From Acidobacteriaceae bacterium (lineage in GTDB: Bacteria > Acidobacteriota > Terriglobia > Bryobacterales > Bryobacteraceae), in assembly GCA_019233755.1 (NCBI GenBank), contig JAFAMD010000054.1:1-64000 (forward strand): a stretch of DNA of 64,000 bases, in the 5' to 3' direction. A program made the translations under genes and the position numbers. Of this stretch, positions 1 through 7,248 are shown in pieces. Numbering within the stretch: position 1 is the first letter of the stretch; every line of letters begins with the position of its first letter. The notes beneath the pieces were generated by a model. That model had not been told where the DNA came from. It did no database searches and saw only the letters and a program-made list of their open reading frames with translations.

Positions 1-1419
1 GCTTTCCCATACAGGATTGGTGGCTTGGGGATCGTATTCTGTCGGGCAGAGCATCGACAGCATGAGCTTCGGATCATGTTCGAGCAACTCACCCGTATAA
101 AGATCGACAACACCGTTCGCAACATTTAGCAGTTTGTGGTGCTGATCGAAATCTGATCGAGAGCAAATGATGCGCGAATCCGATTCAGCGGCAAACAATG
201 TGCCTCTTATTCCTTCCGCGTTCTCTGATCGGTTTGCCCATTTCATCATCGCCGCTTTATTCGCTTCGAATTCCTTCAACGCTTCCTGATGAGAATGAAG
301 ATCGCCAGTGGGTTCGGGCTTCTTCAGAAGTGAAGCTTGCATTCTGAGCTTTTGTCCACGCCCTTTTGCAAGCTCCCGAATCGCCATTTCCCCTTCTTTC
401 CATCGCACGCCGTCGAAGTGGAACCACGCCTTAGCATCAGGGCAATAACGAATCTGGTCGCAATGTGTGTCCACAAGCCAAAGTGCGTTGCCGCAGTCGG
501 TCAGAGGATACGCCTTTTCTGGCTCCTGCTGCGCAGATTCTGCCCGCCGAATCTTAAGAAGCTGCAAGACCTTATCGACTACTTTCTTCGGCATAATCTC
601 AATCACCGCTGGATAGCCGTAGAGATGGGTGTCTGGCGACTCCTTTAAAGTCTTGAAGACACCCTGTACGTCATGTCTGGCCTTGTCAACGTCGCCGTTG
701 TAGCTTCCGGAATATTCGTACGCTGTGCAAATTAACTCAGTCGCGAACTCGACAGGCTTCTTCTCACGAGCGAAGAGTCCAGCCAAGGCGAGAATTCCCT
801 TGTGTCGGCTCCCCTCGCCAGGGAAATGTTGCCCTAGCAATGCCAGTGCGCCGATCAACCGCACGACATTGACGAGTTCGCGGGCCGATACCGTCGCGAT
901 TTCCGCCGCCGATGCAGGATCGAATTCGATCTGCTCTGTGGCGCCAGTGGTTTGGTTGTAATTTAGCGACGGCGGAAAAACAGTCTGATGACCCCGGCTG
1001 CCGTTCTTGTTGAGGGAACGGAGTTCGATGATTGTTTCGCCCGTGACCGGATCTTTTATCGACTCGCTTACGACTGGCTCATCGCAGAAGTAGATGCTGT
1101 GGGATCGAGGCTTCGATTTGCGGCCAAATCGACGGGTGTCTGGAAGCTTTTTCGACAGTACATCGGCTGCAATCGCGACAGCGATCCGAGAATCGGCATC
1201 GATGTCTGCGAGGTTTGTATCGCCTCCCAGAAGAACGCCGACATTGCACGGCGTAATAAAGTCTTCGGCGGAGTAGCCGGTTTCAGCCTTAAGCTGCCAG
1301 CCGTTCTGTGTGGGGCGCTTTGCGGGCTTCCCATTGACGTACGCAATCGGTATCGGGTCCAGCCCCAGTTCCTTGTAAGCCTGTACCGCTTGATAAATAT
1401 CTTTTGAATAATCTTTCAT
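1..1419 (-). CDS. Bifunctional Prim-Pol/D5-type DNA primase, partial
   Basis: An uninterrupted leftward frame of 473 codons runs from ATG at 1419 to the window edge with no stop, so the C-terminus is missing. Residues about 1-200 resemble the phage/plasmid Prim-Pol domain: a GVLLGG strand is followed by the acidic LADIDADS metal-binding motif, then the basic-His motif RSHSIY. Residues about 330-473 resemble the D5_N domain (KAWFHFDGVRW, then LLNVANGVVDLYTGEL), which normally precedes an SF3 helicase. The expected helicase lies beyond position 1. Family proteins synthesise primers and unwind DNA at the origin of satellites and plasmids. The gene follows the 57-residue HTH gene by 36 bp, probably in one transcript. 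Identification rests on motifs read by eye. Confidence 0.85.
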   Translation of the reverse strand, partial: MKDYSKDIYQAVQAYKELGLDPIPIAYVNGKPAKRPTQNGWQLKAETGYSAEDFITPCNVGVLLGGDTNLADIDADSRIAVAIAADVLSKKLPDTRRFGRKSKPRSHSIYFCDEPVVSESIKDPVTGETIIELRSLNKNGSRGHQTVFPPSLNYNQTTGATEQIEFDPASAAEIATVSARELVNVVRLIGALALLGQHFPGEGSRHKGILALAGLFAREKKPVEFATELICTAYEYSGSYNGDVDKARHDVQGVFKTLKESPDTHLYGYPAVIEIMPKKVVDKVLQLLKIRRAESAQQEPEKAYPLTDCGNALWLVDTHCDQIRYCPDAKAWFHFDGVRWKEGEMAIRELAKGRGQKLRMQASLLKKPEPTGDLHSHQEALKEFEANKAAMMKWANRSENAEGIRGTLFAAESDSRIICSRSDFDQHHKLLNVANGVVDLYTGELLEHDPKLMLSMLCPTEYDPQATNPVWES

Positions 1420-1455
1420 TGCCTTTCTGCCCCGGCTTCATCCGGGGCTTTGTGT

Positions 1456-1629
1456 TTAGTGGTTACGGTTTAGCATGCACTGGATATCCTTTCGGGCGAT
1501 CCTGAACATGCGTGGTCCTATACGTATCGCCGGAAGTACTCCGGCCTTGATCCAGCGGACGACGGTGGCGCGGTGGACACCGAGTTCGCTGGCAACCTCT
1601 GTGGTCGTGATGTATTTGCTTACGGTCAT
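1456..1629 (-). CDS. Excisionase/MerR-like HTH DNA-binding protein, 57 aa
   Basis: Small leftward gene starting ATG at 1629, with a GGGAG ribosome-binding site about 7 nt upstream, and ending TAA at 1456-1458. The N-terminus carries a tracking helix-turn-helix: YITTTEVASELGVHRATVVR is followed by WIKAGVLPAIRIG and a basic wing, RMFRIARKD. This is the layout of the HTH_17/excisionase family, whose members act as Xis or AlpA-type recombination directionality factors or as small regulators. It lies directly ahead of the primase gene, so it may control primase expression. The overlapping 75-residue frame on the same strand has no family features and is rejected. Confidence 0.8.
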   Translation of the reverse strand: MTVSKYITTTEVASELGVHRATVVRWIKAGVLPAIRIGPRMFRIARKDIQCMLNRNH

Positions 1630-2433
1630 TGAAGCTCCCGCAACTATTTAGACGTTCTGCTTCTTGTGCTACAAGCAGCGATTGTTGCAAGTTTCCAAAG
1701 CGGGGGTGGGTTTCTAATTTGTTTCCGCCTCGATCACTGGCTATCTGATTTTGTGCGTCAGTCAGTTGCGGCAGAAGTTTCCAAAGTTTCCATTTTCTTC
1801 AACAATTCAAAAAGAGAATCATCACTCTATATATAAATGTTCTGGAGAGCATATTGAGTTTCCGGAAACTTCGGAAATTCGGAAATGCCGAAGGTCCGGG
1901 ATAGTGTGTCACCACACTGGCAGGCGGACCCCCGACGACAGTTGATCGCGAACAGCAGCGACGAAAGAACGAAGAATTCCACTCCTGTCCGGACACGCCG
2001 GTTGCATTCTTTTCTTGCTTCAGCCAGTGCGCAACAGCGCTGGCGGTAAGTAATAATTTGTTCATGATGGTTGAGTGACAGCTTTGGACGAACGTCATAA
2101 TCGAATATCACGACTCTGGTGTTGATCGTGCGTTCGAAAGCTGTCGGCTGAATTTATTAAAGGCATCGAATTTGAACCTGTCAAGAGTCAGGAGCGCAAT
2201 GTCCATCAACAGCCGATTACTGAGGCCTTCGGGCGAAGAGTGAGGCGCTAATACCGTCGTGACATTCTATGTGTTTTCAAGTGAAGGTAAGTGACATCGA
2301 ATATGCGCTCCATGTCGCCGAAACATAGGAGAAAGATGGCGAGTTGACAGGATTGAAAGGCATGTTCTTCTGGTACCGGCGCTGGCTCGGCACATCTCAC
2401 GAGATGGAAGTCGGTGACCATCGCTCGATTAAC
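1630..2433. other. Divergent control/replication region of the element
   Basis: About 800 bp between the two small HTH genes, with no convincing coding frame. Short frames on both strands (for example 1799-2111 on the minus strand) lack domain features, overlap one another and cross the repeats, so they are not called. The region holds a cluster of GGAAA/TTTCC repeats (1691-1885) and a 6-bp-stem hairpin AGTGTG/CACACT with a 4-nt loop (1903-1918). Its position between divergent operons fits a regulatory and origin region. That role is inference. Confidence 0.5.
1691..1885. repeat. Iteron-like TTTCC/GGAAA repeat cluster
   Basis: GTTTCC occurs at 1691, 1721, 1777, 1786 and 1858, with 9-bp spacing for the 1777/1786 pair. 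A 14-bp perfect palindrome AGTTTCCGGAAACT lies at 1857-1870. TTCGGAAA follows twice in tandem at 1870-1877 and 1878-1885, an 8-bp period. The cluster lies upstream of the primase operon. Short spaced repeats of this kind commonly bind initiators or repressors, so an origin or operator is plausible but not shown. Confidence 0.6.
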
Positions 2434-2622
2434 ATGGAACAAGAGAATAAGAACTTACTAACATTCACAGAAGCGGCCGTTTTTCTTAAGGTCAAGGAGT
2501 CGTGGCTCTACGACCACGTCAGCCGGAGTGAACCGCGTGTCCCACACATCAAGCTGGGCGGGCTGCTTCGTTTCGTCCCAGGCGACTTGGCGGAGTTTAT
2601 CCAGGAACACCGCCGACAATAA
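2434..2622 (+). CDS. AlpA/excisionase-like HTH protein, 62 aa
   Basis: The frame is open from 2344, but ATG at 2434 gives a protein typical of the excisionase/AlpA (HTH_17) family: LLTFTEAAVFLKVKESWLYD, then VPHIKLGGLLRFVPGDLAEF. The pattern is a recognition helix (KESWLYDHV) followed by the beta-hairpin wing (HIKLGGLLRF). Such proteins direct excision or activate integrase and excision genes. The gene lies 51 bp upstream of the integrase on the same strand, the usual place for a recombination directionality factor. An in-frame ATG at 2404 is an alternative start. It is distinct in sequence from the 57-residue HTH protein on the other arm. Confidence 0.82.
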   Translation: MEQENKNLLTFTEAAVFLKVKESWLYDHVSRSEPRVPHIKLGGLLRFVPGDLAEFIQEHRRQ

Positions 2623-2673
2623 AATCGATAAAACCAGAAGCGCGTAGTGGGTCAACTATGCTAGTCTACGCTG

Positions 2674-4026
2674 ATGCCAAGAAAAGTTAAGTTCGGCCCG
2701 ATTGGTCGGGGTTGGGTCGAGCACGATGAAAAAAAGAACGTGTTCGTTGCCAAATGGCAAGTGAACGTACCCGACGAGAAACGCCCGAATGGATGCCGAA
2801 AAGTGTGGGGTGGTCAGCACGTTTTGGGACCACTCGACGAGAATTGCAGAAAAAAAGGTGCGTTCTCAAGCCTCCCCAAGGCAAAGGAGCATTGGGAGAA
2901 GATCTGCGACGGCATCATGAATCCGTCGCAGTCCCTACCAGCACATTCCGTGCAACTCCGGTCGCCCGCAGTCAAAGAATCCTACACGTTTGAACGTTAC
3001 GTCGATGAGATCTGGATTCCGATCCGTCGTACCTCCTGGAACGAAGCGACGAAAGAAAACAACGAGGAGTTTTACTTCGGCACGAAGCTGTTCCCGAAGT
3101 GGGGTCACAGGCTGTTGACCGATATGCGCCGAGATGAGATGCAGGAGTGGTTAGACTGGCTGGCACGCTCTGCCAAGCCAGACGGGACTGGCTACTCGAA
3201 AACCGTCGTGCAGCACTGTCTGAACCATCTACAAGCGATCTTTGCCCACGCGAGAGAACGAGGTTACATCACAGACAACGTTGCGTATGATCTGAGGATG
3301 CCGAAGCTTGTTCGCGACGAACACACTCCTGCTTTGGCTTTGGAAGATTTCGGCCGTCTGCTTGAGAATTTGCCGACACCGAAGGACCAACTCATGGCGA
3401 GACTGCTCTATTACGTTGGGGTTCGCCGTGAGGAATTGTTTGGGCTGAAGTGGAAGGACTACAACGGCAAAACGATTCGGGTCGTCCGTCAGATCAATCG
3501 CCACTTCCGCAGGAAGTCGAAGCAAGGCAACGAGACCGTCCCGCCAAAAAATCGCCTCGAACAGAGCACGAAAATCGCCGAACTCGAACTGCCTGATGAT
3601 GTACATCGGGATCTCGATGAGTACAAGCGTTGGTGTGGGAAGGTCTCCGAAGATGGCTTTGTATTTACATCGATGCGGAACACGCCGATCAATTCCAACA
3701 ACTGGCTGAACCGGGTGCTGAAGCCAGCCGCACTGCATGCTGGCATCTTGAAGCAAGATCGCGATTGCGTCACGGGCAAGCAGCCCAAAGCGGAGATGAG
3801 CTATCACATGTTCCGCCGTGGCATCCTTTCCGAACTTGCCGCTGAAAAGGAGGACCTGACAGCCATTCAGCAGCACGCACGGCACAAGAATCTCAAGACG
3901 ACGCTCGACTACATCAAGAAAATCAGAAAGGAGCAGCCAGCCGCTAAAGAATCGCTTAACACACTGTCAGCGAGAGAGCGAAGCACCCGAAAAGGCCATA
4001 CGGAGAAGAAGCCCAACACTCAATGA
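2674..4026 (+). CDS. Tyrosine recombinase (integrase), 450 aa
   Basis: Catalyses site-specific integration and excision of the element. Residues about 100-205 form the SAM-like core-binding domain (YVDEIWIPIRRTSWNEATK through NHLQAIFAHARERGYI). The catalytic domain carries the expected tetrad: Arg I in VGVRREELFGLKW (R251/R252), H378-x-x-R381 in YHMFRRG, H404 in QHARHKN, and the nucleophile Y413 in LDYIKK. An N-terminal arm-type region of about 90 residues precedes it and a lysine-rich tail follows. Nothing is missing, so it is probably active. It ends about 120 bp from the tRNA-Val fragment, consistent with an int-proximal att site. Confidence 0.95.
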   Translation: MPRKVKFGPIGRGWVEHDEKKNVFVAKWQVNVPDEKRPNGCRKVWGGQHVLGPLDENCRKKGAFSSLPKAKEHWEKICDGIMNPSQSLPAHSVQLRSPAVKESYTFERYVDEIWIPIRRTSWNEATKENNEEFYFGTKLFPKWGHRLLTDMRRDEMQEWLDWLARSAKPDGTGYSKTVVQHCLNHLQAIFAHARERGYITDNVAYDLRMPKLVRDEHTPALALEDFGRLLENLPTPKDQLMARLLYYVGVRREELFGLKWKDYNGKTIRVVRQINRHFRRKSKQGNETVPPKNRLEQSTKIAELELPDDVHRDLDEYKRWCGKVSEDGFVFTSMRNTPINSNNWLNRVLKPAALHAGILKQDRDCVTGKQPKAEMSYHMFRRGILSELAAEKEDLTAIQQHARHKNLKTTLDYIKKIRKEQPAAKESLNTLSARERSTRKGHTEKKPNTQ

Positions 4027-4146
4027 ATCAGTGAGACCCAGACGGACCCCGGAGAACACGAGCGGACCCAAATGCAAGTAGGTAGGAAAACACCAGATAG
4101 AACCCAGGCAGGCTAAGGTAAACCATTGAAAGGAAAGGGCGAGTTA

Positions 4147-4189
4147 CTGCGTGTGAAGCAGGCGCTCTAACCAGCTGAGCTACGCGCCC
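4147..4189 (-). tRNA. tRNA-Val(CAC) 5' half, truncated at the element junction
   Basis: Read leftward from 4189: acceptor strand GGGCGCG, TA, D-arm GCTC-AGCTGGTTA-GAGC, G, then anticodon arm CCTGC-TTCACAC-GCAG with anticodon CAC (valine, GUG). Identity with a tRNA stops after the anticodon stem. No TTCGA T-loop, T-stem or CCA follows. Three nt later the sequence CTCGCCC pairs with the acceptor strand at six of seven positions, which may be chance or a deletion relic. The fragment sits at the integrase-proximal end, so it probably marks attR with crossover in the anticodon loop. The 3' half should be at the unseen left end. Confidence 0.8.
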
Positions 4190-4323
4190 AAAGCGGACAA
4201 ACTCCATTCTAAACCATCCCGGTTTGAGCGACGCCATGGTTGTATTTTGTGCAATCCTCGATCGCTTTCGGGTTTGTACCGCGGGATTTTCAACACGCAG
4301 TTCTTATGCGACGCTGAGAGCTT
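4190..4323. other. Intergenic between tRNA fragment and HAD gene
   Basis: This is chromosomal flank immediately outside the presumed attR. It should contain the promoter of the leftward tRNA gene and of the rightward HAD gene, but no clear -35/-10 pair was recognised. Confidence 0.4.
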
Positions 4324-4947
4324 ATGGGCTCGCAGTATCGATATCAGGTTCTCTATAGCGACATTGGCGGAGTACTTGGAACGAACGGCTGGGATGCGAA
4401 TCTGCGACACAGCGCCTGCGCCCACTTTGGCATTGCTCCGGACGAGATAGAGGGCCGCCACCAGCTGGTTTTCGACAGCTACGAGCGCGGGTACTTATCG
4501 TTCGAGCAGTATCTGCGGAGAGTATTCTTCAACAAACCGCGCGACTTCGAGCTCGATGATGTCCGAGATTACACTTACGAACAATCCATTCCCTGGCCTC
4601 AGAATATTGCCTTGTTCCGTCGGGTAAAAGAAGCGAACGATCTAAAGCTGGGATTGATCAGTAATGAGGGGGCAGGCATCGCACAGTATCGGGTGGGCAA
4701 ATTTGGCCTGCGGCACCTTGCGCATTTCATGGTCATTTCGCACTTCGTTCACTTGCGGAAACCGGACCCGGCCATCTGGCAACTCGCGCTCGACCTCGCG
4801 CAGGTGACACCGGCTGAGTCGATTTACGTCGATGATCGGGAACTGTTCGTGAATGTAGCAGCCGACCTCGGCTTCACTGCCTTCCAGCATGTGTCTCTCG
4901 AGAGCACCCGAGAACGCTTTCTGCAGCTCGGCCTGGCTGTGGAATAA
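4324..4947 (+). CDS. HAD-superfamily hydrolase (subfamily IA-like), 207 aa
   Basis: Cytosolic phosphatase-like protein. Motif I is YSDIGGVLGTNG near residues 11-22, with the nucleophile Asp followed by Gly where many HADs have the second Asp; this DxGGVL form is common in subfamily IA. Motif II is LGLISNEG (about residue 115), motif III the Lys in RKPDPAIW (about 146), and motif IV YVDDRELFV (about 165). Residues 25-100 form the helical cap. The substrate cannot be told from sequence. The ATG at 4324 has a GAGAG just upstream. It is convergent with the superoxide dismutase gene, with a hairpin between them. Confidence 0.85.
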   Translation: MGSQYRYQVLYSDIGGVLGTNGWDANLRHSACAHFGIAPDEIEGRHQLVFDSYERGYLSFEQYLRRVFFNKPRDFELDDVRDYTYEQSIPWPQNIALFRRVKEANDLKLGLISNEGAGIAQYRVGKFGLRHLAHFMVISHFVHLRKPDPAIWQLALDLAQVTPAESIYVDDRELFVNVAADLGFTAFQHVSLESTRERFLQLGLAVE

Positions 4948-4951
4948 CGCC

Positions 4952-4972
4952 GGAGCAGCATGCATCTGCTCC
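4952..4972. terminator. Bidirectional hairpin between convergent genes
   Basis: A 7-bp perfect stem GGAGCAG/CTGCTCC with a 7-nt loop lies exactly between the convergent HAD and superoxide dismutase genes. There is no long T-run on either side, so termination strength is uncertain. Confidence 0.55.
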
Positions 4973-4984
4973 AGCGCGTCCGCT

Positions 4985-5590
4985 TTACTTCAGCTGCTTA
5001 TTGACCTCATCCCAGTTGATGACGTTCCACCATGCGGCAATGTACTCCGGCCGGCGGTTTTGATACTTCAGATAGTACGCATGTTCCCATACATCCAGCC
5101 CCAGAATCGGCTTCTTGCCTTCCATTGCCGGGCTGTCCTGGTTCGCGGTGGAAATGATCTCAAACTTCCCGCCGCCGTCCTTCACCAGCCATGCCCAGCC
5201 GGAGCCGAAACGGCCGGCAGCAGCAGCGCTGAACTTTTCCTTGAAGCTATCGAAAGTACTGAAGTTCGATTTGATAACGCTTTCTATTTCGCCTTTCGGG
5301 GCACCGCCGCCATTGCGTGAAAGCAGGTTCCAGAACAGCGAGTGGTTCAGGTGGCCGCCGCCATTGTTTCGCACCGCCGTCTTGATCGAATCCGGAACGA
5401 TGCTCAGGTTGTTCGCAAGCAACTCTTCCACTGTCTTGTTCTGCAGTTCGGGCGCGGACTCAAGAGCCTTGTTGAGATTGTTCACGTAAGCGCCATGATG
5501 CTTATCGTGATGGATCTCCATTGTCAGTTTGTCGATGTGCGGCTCCAAGGCGTCTGTGGGGTAGGGAAGCGGTGGGAGTGTAAATGCCAT
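4985..5590 (-). CDS. sodA: Superoxide dismutase, Mn-type signature
   Basis: Converts superoxide to oxygen and hydrogen peroxide in the cytoplasm. The 201-residue protein carries all four metal ligands of the Fe/Mn family: H27 in EIHHDKHH, H83 in GHLNHSLFW, and D166 and H170 in DVWEHAYY. Gln151 in STANQDSP is the outer-sphere Gln typical of manganese enzymes, where iron enzymes usually have it at another site. A cambialistic enzyme is possible. Start chosen at 5590, where GGAGAG lies 5 nt upstream; a TTG at 5602 would place the start over that site. There is no signal peptide. Confidence 0.95.
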   Translation of the reverse strand: MAFTLPPLPYPTDALEPHIDKLTMEIHHDKHHGAYVNNLNKALESAPELQNKTVEELLANNLSIVPDSIKTAVRNNGGGHLNHSLFWNLLSRNGGGAPKGEIESVIKSNFSTFDSFKEKFSAAAAGRFGSGWAWLVKDGGGKFEIISTANQDSPAMEGKKPILGLDVWEHAYYLKYQNRRPEYIAAWWNVINWDEVNKQLK

Positions 5591-5668
5591 AATTCTCTCC
5601 AATACGAATCTTTGACTTTACTGCTACTTTCTAGTTTCTCTTAACGTTCGATCGGAACTGCCCATGCG

Positions 5669-6859
5669 TCATGCCGTGTAGGCCGATGTTCCGCTGATGA
5701 TCGTCTCCAGAATGAATAGCCGGTTGGCGGCGGCATCCCATTTGAACCGCACGAAATCGCTCTTCTCGCCGGGTGCAAGTCCGCGCAGCCGCCCGGCGAT
5801 TCGTCCGGCGCGCGCAGCATTTATTGTTGCCATCGCAAGCACAGCGGGTAGAGGCATTCCGGTGAAACGAACGCTGTTGCCGATTGCTACATCCATGCGA
5901 AGCGCGGAACCGGCAAGCCGGGAACCGCCGCGCAGCACCACACTGCCGTCCGCGCGAAGCTCCACATCTACCTCGCCGAGCCGGTATGGTCCGGGCTCGC
6001 ACATGGCGGGCATGACCGCGTCGGTGACAAGCACGCTCCGCTCCGTCCCTTTCGAGCGGATCGCAGCCCGGATGAACTCTGCGGGAATGTGGATTCCATC
6101 GACGATGAAACTTGCGGTGAGCCGGTCTTCTGCGAGTTGGTCCCAAATGTAATTTTGTGTTTTGGGCAGCGTGGGGTGAGCGGCATTCCCGAGATGTGTG
6201 GACATGGTTGCTCCGGCATCCACGCCGGCTCGAATCTGTTCGCTTGTCGCCTTTGTGTGCCCGATACTCACCACCACACCGGATCGAACAAGCTCTCGAA
6301 TGTAGGGCGGCGCCTGCTCCCATTCCGGGGACACGGTGACCAGCCTTACCATGCCATTAGCGGCATCCTGCCAGCGCTTGAACTCTTCCGGATCCGGCGG
6401 CCGGATATGCTCCAGCGGATGAGCGCCCCGCGGCCCCGTTTCGGGTGAGATGTGCGGCCCTTCCACATGGAATCCCTCAATCGCCTGCGCTTCAGGCATT
6501 CCGGTGCGCTCGAATTCTGCTTTGGCTGCTGCAATGTTTCGAAGCGCTCCCATGATACGTTCTTCCGAGCCTGTAATGATCGTCGGAAAAAAGCGGGTCA
6601 CACCGGTCTCGAACATTTTGCGTACAGAGCGCGCAAGCGCTTCGTGAGACGTGGACGGGTCATTGTAATCGACCCCCGCGAAACCGTTCACCTGCAGATC
6701 GATGAATCCAGGGGCAATGTATTCGTCGGTGTCGACCGAGCCGATCAAGTCATCTACGCCCTGAATCGTTCCGTCGTACCGGACTTCCGCCCTGGAGCCT
6801 TGTCCGGGGATCCGTCCAATCAGTTTTTGCGGTGAGGAGTTCCAATCAGCAACTGACAT
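5669..6859 (-). CDS. nagA: N-acetylglucosamine-6-phosphate deacetylase
   Basis: Amidohydrolase that removes acetate from GlcNAc-6-phosphate, yielding glucosamine-6-phosphate during amino-sugar and wall recycling. The 396-residue protein shows the family's YIAPGFIDLQVNG motif near residue 50, metal-binding Glu in EGFHVEGPHI (about 127-136), histidines in SIGHTKA and THLGNAAH, and the catalytic Asp in VLVTDAVMPA. The usual HLFNAM segment reads HLGNAAH, a modest divergence. An AAGGAT site precedes ATG 6859. A NagB-like gene is present but distant (62865-63605), so the two amino-sugar steps are not in one operon. Confidence 0.92.
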   Translation of the reverse strand: MSVADWNSSPQKLIGRIPGQGSRAEVRYDGTIQGVDDLIGSVDTDEYIAPGFIDLQVNGFAGVDYNDPSTSHEALARSVRKMFETGVTRFFPTIITGSEERIMGALRNIAAAKAEFERTGMPEAQAIEGFHVEGPHISPETGPRGAHPLEHIRPPDPEEFKRWQDAANGMVRLVTVSPEWEQAPPYIRELVRSGVVVSIGHTKATSEQIRAGVDAGATMSTHLGNAAHPTLPKTQNYIWDQLAEDRLTASFIVDGIHIPAEFIRAAIRSKGTERSVLVTDAVMPAMCEPGPYRLGEVDVELRADGSVVLRGGSRLAGSALRMDVAIGNSVRFTGMPLPAVLAMATINAARAGRIAGRLRGLAPGEKSDFVRFKWDAAANRLFILETIISGTSAYTA

Positions 6860-7248
6860 TCATAGCCATCCTTGTTTTTTTCACAGTTTACGCACAGAGC
6901 TTTCGCGATAAATAGGCGGAAGCACACGAGATAAAACATGTTGAAAAGGTCCTGTTTGTGCACCCGGCCTACTGGCGGCGAAGCACTGGCCTGAGGTACA
7001 ACCTGAATAGATCCGGCGCGGGTGCTGAATCGGCAGATAATCTCGGGGGAGGTGGCTGCCGGCGTGGTGCTCGCGCCAGACGAGAGATCGAGATTGGGCC
7101 GCATCCTTCGCCGAGCCCAAAACGCAGGGCAGAAATCAGGTCGACCGATGATCCGCTGATCGGCTCCGAACGGTTTCTGCCCTGTACGTCTTTTCGGAGC
7201 CGACACGCGCCGGCTCATTGTTGAAACGCGCCTTTCGAAAGCTAGGCG
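6860..7248 (-). promoter_or_regulatory. Structured nagA leader / ilvE trailer with competing hairpins
   Basis: No credible gene lies in these 389 bp between ilvE and nagA, both leftward. Two long perfect inverted repeats are visible. Stem A pairs 7125-7135 with 7174-7184 (11 bp, CAGGGCAGAAA type). Stem B pairs 7160-7170 with 7193-7203 (11 bp, TCGGCTCCGAA type). They interlock, so they can form only as a pseudoknot or as alternatives. In the leftward transcript stem A is followed by CG and four U. A small hairpin GCGCC/GGCGC (7228-7232/7245-7249) lies at the ilvE stop. Function is inferred only: attenuator, structured RNA or palindromic repeat. Confidence 0.5.

Larger units (their letters stand above)
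1..4189. mobile_element. Right part of a phage-satellite-like integrative element
   Basis: The segment combines a Prim-Pol/D5 primase, two small winged-HTH (Xis/AlpA type) proteins and a tyrosine integrase. They are arranged as two divergent arms around a non-coding region, and the segment ends in a split tRNA-Val gene. Primase, AlpA-like regulator and integrase beside a tRNA is the core layout of P4-like and PICI-like satellites and of related integrative plasmids. Identification as a satellite is inference. The left end lies outside the window, so size, attL and any capsid-hijacking or cargo genes cannot be seen. The right boundary is placed at the tRNA fragment. Confidence 0.7.

Noticed and set aside
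1463..1690. 75-residue leftward frame MQQSLLVAQEAERLN...
   Set aside because: It overlaps the HTH gene in another frame on the same strand. The HTH frame has a ribosome-binding site, a proper fold and the correct start.
1799..2111. Two overlapping leftward frames of about 95-100 residues
   Set aside because: They cross the repeat cluster, have atypical composition and no recognisable domain. The repeat-encoded FPNFRSFRKL stretch looks like a side effect of the GGAAA repeats.
4028..4237. 69-residue leftward frame containing GRVAQLVRAPASHA
   Set aside because: This peptide pattern is the usual spurious translation of a tRNA gene, and here led to the tRNA fragment.
6820..7218. 132-residue leftward frame and the opposite 88-residue frame in the nagA leader
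   Set aside because: No family resemblance; they coincide with interlocking inverted repeats and overlap the nagA start.
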